From a bacterium (GTDB lineage: Bacteria > UBP15 > UBA6099 > JAJRTR01), in NCBI GenBank assembly GCA_024278215.1, contig JAJRTR010000105.1:1-36438 (forward strand): a stretch of DNA of 36,438 bases, read 5' to 3'. Position 1 is the first letter of the stretch. Every line of letters begins with the position of its first letter. Below, piece after piece: positions 32,265 through 36,438 of the stretch. The notes under the pieces are model-generated. The model did no database searches, had not been told where the DNA came from, and saw nothing but the letters and a program-made list of their open reading frames with translations. Position numbers and translations under genes: made by a program.

Positions 32265-32801
32265 CTATCCGGCATCAAAGCCGGGCATTTCTCTTCTCGA
32301 TCCGGACTCATTCACCAGCTTGACTACAGAAGCCATGCTTCTCTTCAACTCGTTGATCCTCATATCGTAAATCTGCTGGCGGCATTTCGTAAAAATATCA
32401 AACGCGAAAAGGGCTACCTGATCGACACGATGGTCGTATTCCATTATTGCCGCGACCTCATTTTCATTCTTATCCTTCGTGTCCAGCACATCAGCCATTG
32501 CCTTCCTCAAAAGAAAAACAAACGAAAGCGCCTGCGACGGCGCCATATCCTGTATCGCCCTCATTTTGACAATTTCCTGCAAATGTGCGCAAAGAATCTC
32601 TACATCCATATCACCAAAAACCTGCTCGCAAATCCCGTGCGTACCTGTCCGAATGGCATGGCCCATCGGGTTGGCAAACTGATCCTTCTTGCTCCTGAGA
32701 AATCTTGCCGCTTCATCCTGATAAGTAGCATAAATCTCCTCAAGCCACCTGTCGGCGATTACCGTCTTCTTTTCCTTAATAACATCCACTATAGTCATCA
32801 T
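32265..32801 (-). CDS. RsbRD N-terminal-domain-like protein preceding dsrM
   Basis: A 178-residue all-helical protein (VIKEKKTVIADRWLEEIYAT then LRSKKDQFANPMG) resembling the RsbRD N-terminal domain, a globin-like sensor fold found in stress-response regulators. It has no STAS or output domain. Similar small proteins occur next to dsrM in sulfate reducers, as far as I recall. Here it is the first gene of the dsr operon with a promoter 56 bases upstream, so it may tune the complex or its expression, which is inference. Two ATG codons in tandem open the frame; the ribosome site is weak. Confidence 0.7.
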   Translation of the reverse strand: MMTIVDVIKEKKTVIADRWLEEIYATYQDEAARFLRSKKDQFANPMGHAIRTGTHGICEQVFGDMDVEILCAHLQEIVKMRAIQDMAPSQALSFVFLLRKAMADVLDTKDKNENEVAAIMEYDHRVDQVALFAFDIFTKCRQQIYDMRINELKRSMASVVKLVNESGSRREMPGFDAG

Positions 32802-32856
32802 CTGCTACAACCCATTTTAGCTAATTTGCTAGTACCTTCATAATATTGTCTTGCAT

Positions 32857-32885
32857 ATTCTAAAAATTGCGGACATGCGAGTCAA
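32857..32885 (-). promoter_or_regulatory. dsrM: Predicted sigma70-type promoter of the RsbRD-dsrMKJOP operon
   Basis: On the minus strand TTGACT (32885-32880) and TAGAAT (32862-32857), each one change from consensus, are spaced by exactly 17 bases. Transcription would start near 32850, about 50 bases before the RsbRD-like ATG. Confidence 0.6.
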
Positions 32886-33119
32886 GGAGTTTGGGAAATT
32901 TATCACAAAACATCAATTGCCGGCCATTTCTCTCACAGGCAGCAGACGGTTTCGCGTCTCCTGCCATCATCGTTTTTCCAGTTGTTTGACGGCAATGAGG
33001 TCGGCTTCGGTTCTGAAAGATTTCGCGTGCGCGGCTGCGCGTCGCGCCGGAACTTGCCCGGGGATGGATGTGGTTGCGGATTCTGCTCTGAAGGCGAACC
33101 TGCTTCGAACTCAGGCATT

Positions 33120-33140
33120 TTGACGGTAGTGGACCGTCAA
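33120..33140. repeat. Perfect 8-bp hairpin after korC
   Basis: TTGACGGT and ACCGTCAA pair around AGTGG, starting 4 bases past the korC stop. No T-run follows on the minus strand, so it may protect the mRNA end or be a weak terminator. Confidence 0.45.
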
Positions 33141-33143
33141 CCT

Positions 33144-33743
33144 TCACATCTGGATGAGGCGTGAGATTTTTTCATGGCGCTTTCGATTCATTTTCTCGAA
33201 AGCCTTTTTCCCCTCGCGAAGGCCGATGTCGACAGCGGTCATATTTATCTCTTCAGTGCCTTTCGGGGCGCGGGTTTTGACGGCTTCGCGCAGTGCCTTG
33301 CTGGAGACGATGCCGGTGATGGCGGCAAGCGCGCCGAGAGAGAGGATGTTCATAGTCTGGATCAGGCCGACCTTCTCGCGAGCGAGTGTGGCCATGGGCA
33401 GCTGGTATGCGCTTGAGACGGGCAACTGGCGGCAGGAGTCGGTGTTCACTATCAGGACGCCGTCGGGCTTCAGGTCGTAGTAATACTGGTCGAGAGAGGC
33501 CTGGTTGAGCGCGAGAAGAATATCCAGATTTATCGCCTTCGGAAAGTCGATGGGATGGTTGCTGACAACGACTTCCGCTTTGCAATTGCCGCCGCGCGCC
33601 TCGGGTCCGTAGCTCTGGCTCTGGACCACATAGCGGTCGTCATAAATGCCGGACGCTTCCGCGAGCACGATGGATGCAAGGATTATCCCCTGTCCGCCTG
33701 AACCCGCGAGTCTTATCTTTACTCTTTCTCCGCCGACGCTCAT
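33144..33743 (-). CDS. korC: 2-oxoacid:ferredoxin oxidoreductase, gamma subunit (KorC)
   Basis: A 199-residue gamma subunit with the glycine-rich start (RLAGSGGQGIILASIVLAEA) and the conserved SYGPEARGG (44-52) of pyruvate/2-oxoglutarate oxidoreductases. It belongs to the enzyme formed with korA, korB and korD directly upstream. AAGGAG lies 9 bases before the ATG at 33743, 32 bases after the korB stop. The gene order D-A-B-C is typical of 2-oxoglutarate or related 2-oxoacid enzymes; the exact substrate (2-oxoglutarate or a branched-chain oxoacid) cannot be decided here. Confidence 0.88.
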   Translation of the reverse strand: MSVGGERVKIRLAGSGGQGIILASIVLAEASGIYDDRYVVQSQSYGPEARGGNCKAEVVVSNHPIDFPKAINLDILLALNQASLDQYYYDLKPDGVLIVNTDSCRQLPVSSAYQLPMATLAREKVGLIQTMNILSLGALAAITGIVSSKALREAVKTRAPKGTEEINMTAVDIGLREGKKAFEKMNRKRHEKISRLIQM

Positions 33744-33775
33744 CAGTATATTCTCCTTTTTCGGGCAGGCATCGC

Positions 33776-34624
33776 TTACTTGCCGTGTTCGTGTTCGTGC
33801 GGGTCGTAACCTTCTTTGATCCGCAGTTCGCTGTAGAGTGTGCAGTATTCGGGATCATCTCTGTCGACAAAAATGCCGGTCACGAGTTTGTCGCCGATCT
33901 CCTCGGGAGTCATGTCTTTCGCCTTGTCGACCGGGATGGAATTGTCTTTGATCCAGCGCATGACTTTGGGTGCTGTGCCCATCTTGTTGCGCCGCCCGAA
34001 GTTTGTGGGGCAGTATGAAGTGACCTCGAGCATAGAAAACCCGTCGTGTTCGACAGCTTTGCAGATCAGGTCTGTGAGCCGGCGGACGTGGTAGACGGTG
34101 CTGCGCGCAACCCAGGAGGTACCCGCGCCCATGGCGAGTTTGCAGATGTCGAACGGGCGTTCGAGGTTGCCGAGCACCGAAGTTGTGGACTTCGCGCCGG
34201 AAGGAGTGGTGGGCGAATACTGGCCGCCTGTCATGCCGAACACATTGTTGTTTATTACAATCGCGTTGATGTCTATATTTCTGCGTGCCATGTGGATAAG
34301 ATGGTTGCCGCCGATGGCTGTAGCATCGCCATCGCCCATGATGACGAAGACAACAAGATCGGGATTCGCCAGCTTGATGCCCGTAGCGAAGGCGAGGGCG
34401 CGTCCGTGTGTGGTGTGCAGCGTATTGAAATCGACATAGACCGGAAGTCTGCCCGAGCACCCGATGCCCGAAACCACGACGACATTGTCTTTGTCCAGTT
34501 CCATGCGGTCGATGGCACGGATCAGGCCACCCATAAGTATCCCGTTGCCGCAGCCGGGACACCACAAATGCGGGAACTTCTTGTCCGTCCTCAGATATTT
34601 ATAAAGCAGGTCCGTCTTCTGCAT
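33776..34624 (-). CDS. korB: 2-oxoacid:ferredoxin oxidoreductase, beta subunit (KorB)
   Basis: A 282-residue thiamine-diphosphate-binding subunit. GDGD (97-100) followed by NNN in INNNVFGMTGGQYSPTTP forms the TPP/Mg site; Cys22 and Cys25 (WCPGCGNG), Cys56 (GIGCSGR) and a later Cys (SYCPTNF) can ligate the [4Fe-4S] cluster found in beta subunits. It decarboxylates the 2-oxoacid and sends electrons through this cluster. The ATG at 34624 is preferred because GGAGG, located in the end of korA, lies 9 bases upstream. It starts 4 bases after korA. Confidence 0.9.
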   Translation of the reverse strand: MQKTDLLYKYLRTDKKFPHLWCPGCGNGILMGGLIRAIDRMELDKDNVVVVSGIGCSGRLPVYVDFNTLHTTHGRALAFATGIKLANPDLVVFVIMGDGDATAIGGNHLIHMARRNIDINAIVINNNVFGMTGGQYSPTTPSGAKSTTSVLGNLERPFDICKLAMGAGTSWVARSTVYHVRRLTDLICKAVEHDGFSMLEVTSYCPTNFGRRNKMGTAPKVMRWIKDNSIPVDKAKDMTPEEIGDKLVTGIFVDRDDPEYCTLYSELRIKEGYDPHEHEHGK

Positions 34625-34628
34625 CCTG

Positions 34629-35906
34629 TCATACCTCCAGTATCTCACGCAGGATTTCTTCCGGAGAAATCAGTTTTCCATCGATTCTGTTGAGCGGCAC
34701 GACCCTGCATTTGCCCGCCGCCTTCCTCTCGACCTCCCGGACGATCTGGCCGAGATTCATTTCAGGAACAATGATGACGTCCACATGCGCAGCCAGTTGC
34801 TCGATCGCAACCTCCGGGAACGGCCACAGCGTCTTCGGTCTGACGAGGCCGGCCTTTCTGCCTGTGCTGCGCGCCAGCACTATCGCCCTGCGCGCCGCCC
34901 TCGACACAGAACCGTAAGCAAAGACCGCTATGCGCGCGTCGTCGATCATTTCCGACTCCACCATTACAATCTCGCGTCGATTTTTTTCTATCTTGCTGCG
35001 CAGGCGCAGCAGATGGGCCTTTATTTCGTTCTGCTTATTGGTCGGGAACCCGTGTGTGTCATGCACGAGACCTGTAATGTGGTACCTGTAGCCGTCGCCG
35101 AAAGCAGCCATCGGCGGCACGAGCGACGGGGTGTCTTCGTATGGCTCATACCACTCGGGCGGCACGGTGGGTTTCACGCGGTTGAAAACCGGCGTGTCCT
35201 CTTCGGACGGCAGATGTATCTTTTCGCGCATGTGGGCGATTACTTCGTCGAGGAGGAGTATTACGGGTGTTCTGTATTTTTCGGAAAGATTGAACGCTTT
35301 AACAGTGAGAGTGTAGGCTTCTTCGACGGAATTGGGAGACAGGACGATAATACTGTGTTCGCCGTGTGTGCCCCATCGCGCCTGCATCACGTCGCCCTGG
35401 GATGGTGACGTGGGTGTTCCGGTGCTGGGTCCGCCGCGCATGACATTCACCACAACACAGGGAATTTCCGCAATAATGGAAAAACCGAGATTCTCCTGCA
35501 TGAGCGAAAAGCCGGGTCCACTGGTGGCGGTCATGGCCTTTATGCCTGCAATGCTCGCGCCGATAATGGCCGCCATGCTGGATATCTCATCTTCCATCTG
35601 GATAAATGTACCGCCCCGGGCGGGCAACTCCTGCGACAGCAGTTCCGCAATCTCGGTAGCGGGTGTTATGGGATATCCGGCAAAGAAACCCACGCCTGCG
35701 GCGAGCGCTCCCATCACACAGGCTTCATTGCCGCTCAACAGGACTGCCGGGCGCGATTCTTTTCTCTTATTTTTAGCACGCTTCCGCAGTTTTACAACGG
35801 CTTTTTCTTCCTCGTCGGAAACAACCCTTGGGCCTATCGCCGACTCAGGTTTCTTTCGTGTTTTTTTCTTCTTCTTTGCCGTTTTGCCTGCCGTTTTTTT
35901 TGCCAT
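34629..35906 (-). CDS. korA: 2-oxoacid:ferredoxin oxidoreductase, alpha subunit (KorA) with Lys-rich N-terminal extension
   Basis: A 425-residue alpha subunit. The catalytic PYR-type domain starts near residue 55 (LLSGNEACVMGALAAGVGFF, GYPITPATEI, TSGPGFSLMQENLGFS, RGGPSTGTPT), and the C-terminal part carries the domain II region (LVRPKTLWPFP). The first ~52 residues are an extra, highly basic extension with runs of Lys. I chose ATG 35906 because AAGGAG lies exactly 7 bases before it; the ATG at 35912 is too close to the same site. The start lies inside korD, so the two genes overlap by 62 bases. The extension is odd for this family. Confidence 0.9.
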   Translation of the reverse strand: MAKKTAGKTAKKKKKTRKKPESAIGPRVVSDEEEKAVVKLRKRAKNKRKESRPAVLLSGNEACVMGALAAGVGFFAGYPITPATEIAELLSQELPARGGTFIQMEDEISSMAAIIGASIAGIKAMTATSGPGFSLMQENLGFSIIAEIPCVVVNVMRGGPSTGTPTSPSQGDVMQARWGTHGEHSIIVLSPNSVEEAYTLTVKAFNLSEKYRTPVILLLDEVIAHMREKIHLPSEEDTPVFNRVKPTVPPEWYEPYEDTPSLVPPMAAFGDGYRYHITGLVHDTHGFPTNKQNEIKAHLLRLRSKIEKNRREIVMVESEMIDDARIAVFAYGSVSRAARRAIVLARSTGRKAGLVRPKTLWPFPEVAIEQLAAHVDVIIVPEMNLGQIVREVERKAAGKCRVVPLNRIDGKLISPEEILREILEV

Positions 35907-36177
35907 TGCCATTCTCCTTTTTTACCCGTGTAATCGCAAAATCCGGGCATCTCAACTCGCAGTTGCCGCACTGGATGCAATCGTCGGGCCTGGCCACTAC
36001 CACCCTGTCGGTCCCGGGATCGTACTCGAGCACATTCTTCGGACAGAATTCGACGCATATCCCGCACCTCTTACACCAGTTGTGAAAAATCACCACCGGC
36101 ATACTGCGCCCGTTCTGCTCGTCATGCTCCACACGCCCCACTACAACCGGCTTCTTCTTGTTATCCGTCTTCACCAT
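35845..36177 (-). CDS. korD: Ferredoxin-type delta subunit of the 2-oxoacid oxidoreductase (KorD)
   Basis: A 110-residue 2[4Fe-4S] ferredoxin-like subunit with Cys35/38/41/45 and Cys67/70/73/77. It would carry electrons from KorB to soluble ferredoxin. Residues 86-110 form a polar Lys/Asn/Glu-rich tail (KKENGNGKKNGRQNGKEEE) encoded in the stretch that overlaps the korA start. AAAGGGAAAG precedes the ATG at 36177. It is the first gene of the kor unit. Confidence 0.9.
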   Translation of the reverse strand: MVKTDNKKKPVVVGRVEHDEQNGRSMPVVIFHNWCKRCGICVEFCPKNVLEYDPGTDRVVVARPDDCIQCGNCELRCPDFAITRVKKENGNGKKNGRQNGKEEEKNTKET

Positions 36178-36297
36178 TGCTTCTTTCCCTTTTTCTTTTC
36201 TCTTTATAACAAAAGAGTGAAAAAATAGTTTCCCAAAAAACTTATTCGGGAAAGTTCTCGATGATAATAAAAGCCCGCAACCCGACTCTCTTCTTTA
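36178..36297. other. Upstream region of korD
   Basis: An AT-rich leader with T-runs on the minus strand and a TTATAAA near 36207 that may be a -10 box; the matching -35 is poor. TTCCC and GGGAA (36231-36253) could form a short stem. Confidence 0.35.
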
Positions 36298-36438
36298 GAG
36301 CCAATTGCAAAATTCTGATTCTGCTGCGGTCGGCTGCTATTGTCCATAGCTGCGTTGTCGGCACAAAATCGTCCTCGACGTACTCTACAAGTACGCCTGC
36401 GAGGATTTTACACCTCCGCCTTGCTCTGAACAATTTCG
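36298..36438 (-). mobile_element. R2 element, copy 3, cut by the window end
   Basis: Starts GAGCCAATTGCAAAATT and runs through CCATAGCTGCGTTGTCGG, the inner hairpin and CACCTCCGCCTTGCTCTGA in the reverse orientation to copies 1 and 2. With a normal length of 178 bp it should end about 37 bases beyond the window. The left flank is TTTA, so TTTA is expected after the far end. Confidence 0.8.

Larger units (their letters stand above)
32802..33143. other. Spacer separating the kor and dsr units
   Basis: These 342 bases hold the dsr promoter (32857-32885) and a hairpin just after korC (33120-33140). Several open frames cross it, but none has a ribosome site or family resemblance. Confidence 0.6.

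Overview
The window looks like bacterial chromosome from an anaerobic, Gram-negative-type organism with dissimilatory sulfur metabolism. The main evidence is a complete dsrMKJOP electron-transfer operon (with Tat-exported and periplasmic subunits) next to a ferredoxin-dependent 2-oxoacid oxidoreductase (korDABC). A PknB-type kinase with a formylglycine-enzyme-like domain and the abundance of intergenic palindromes would fit Desulfobacterota or a related candidate phylum, but I cannot fix the taxon from the sequence alone. No dsrAB, aprAB or rRNA is present.

Layout. 1-1 kb: the 3' part of a hybrid histidine kinase. 1-5 kb: a repeat-rich spacer, a secreted PDZ protein and a GT39-type membrane glycosyltransferase, all minus-strand except the kinase. 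5.2-9.2 kb: a zinc alcohol dehydrogenase (+) converging on a three-gene minus-strand unit (small exported protein, two overlapping WYL regulators). 9.4-14.8 kb: minus-strand signalling genes, namely a Ser/Thr kinase, a PP2C phosphatase, an NtrC-type regulator and its histidine kinase. 14.8-15.7 kb: a gene-free stretch holding three different structured repeats. 15.7-20.4 kb: a large CoA-transferase/hydrolase and a Na/Pi cotransporter (+). 20.4-22.4 kb: a TetR regulator and an amidohydrolase (-) with a well-formed promoter/operator. 22.7-26.9 kb: LOG-family hydrolase, QueD, a small membrane protein and a VIT/VWA protein (+). 27.1-36.2 kb: dsrP-O-J-K-M, an RsbRD-like protein and korC-B-A-D, read on the minus strand in the order korD-A-B-C then rsbRD-dsrM-K-J-O-P.

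How the parts may work together. The kor genes would oxidise a 2-oxoacid and reduce ferredoxin. The dsr genes would form a membrane complex connecting the quinone pool and periplasmic haem/Fe-S subunits to the cytoplasmic HdrD-like DsrK. A good sigma70-type promoter lies just upstream of the RsbRD-like gene, so kor and dsr are probably adjacent but separately transcribed units.

The most unusual content is intergenic. A 178-bp palindromic element (called R2 here) has 17-bp terminal inverted repeats and is flanked by 4-bp direct repeats. It occurs as two full copies, one copy cut by the window edge, two half copies and one 14-bp remnant that keeps its 4-bp flanking repeats right after dsrO. A second compound element (R1) has long arms that change together between copies. 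Both families share a similar core. These elements, a three-hairpin cloverleaf-like repeat and a 30-bp perfect inverted repeat sit at the ends of transcription units.
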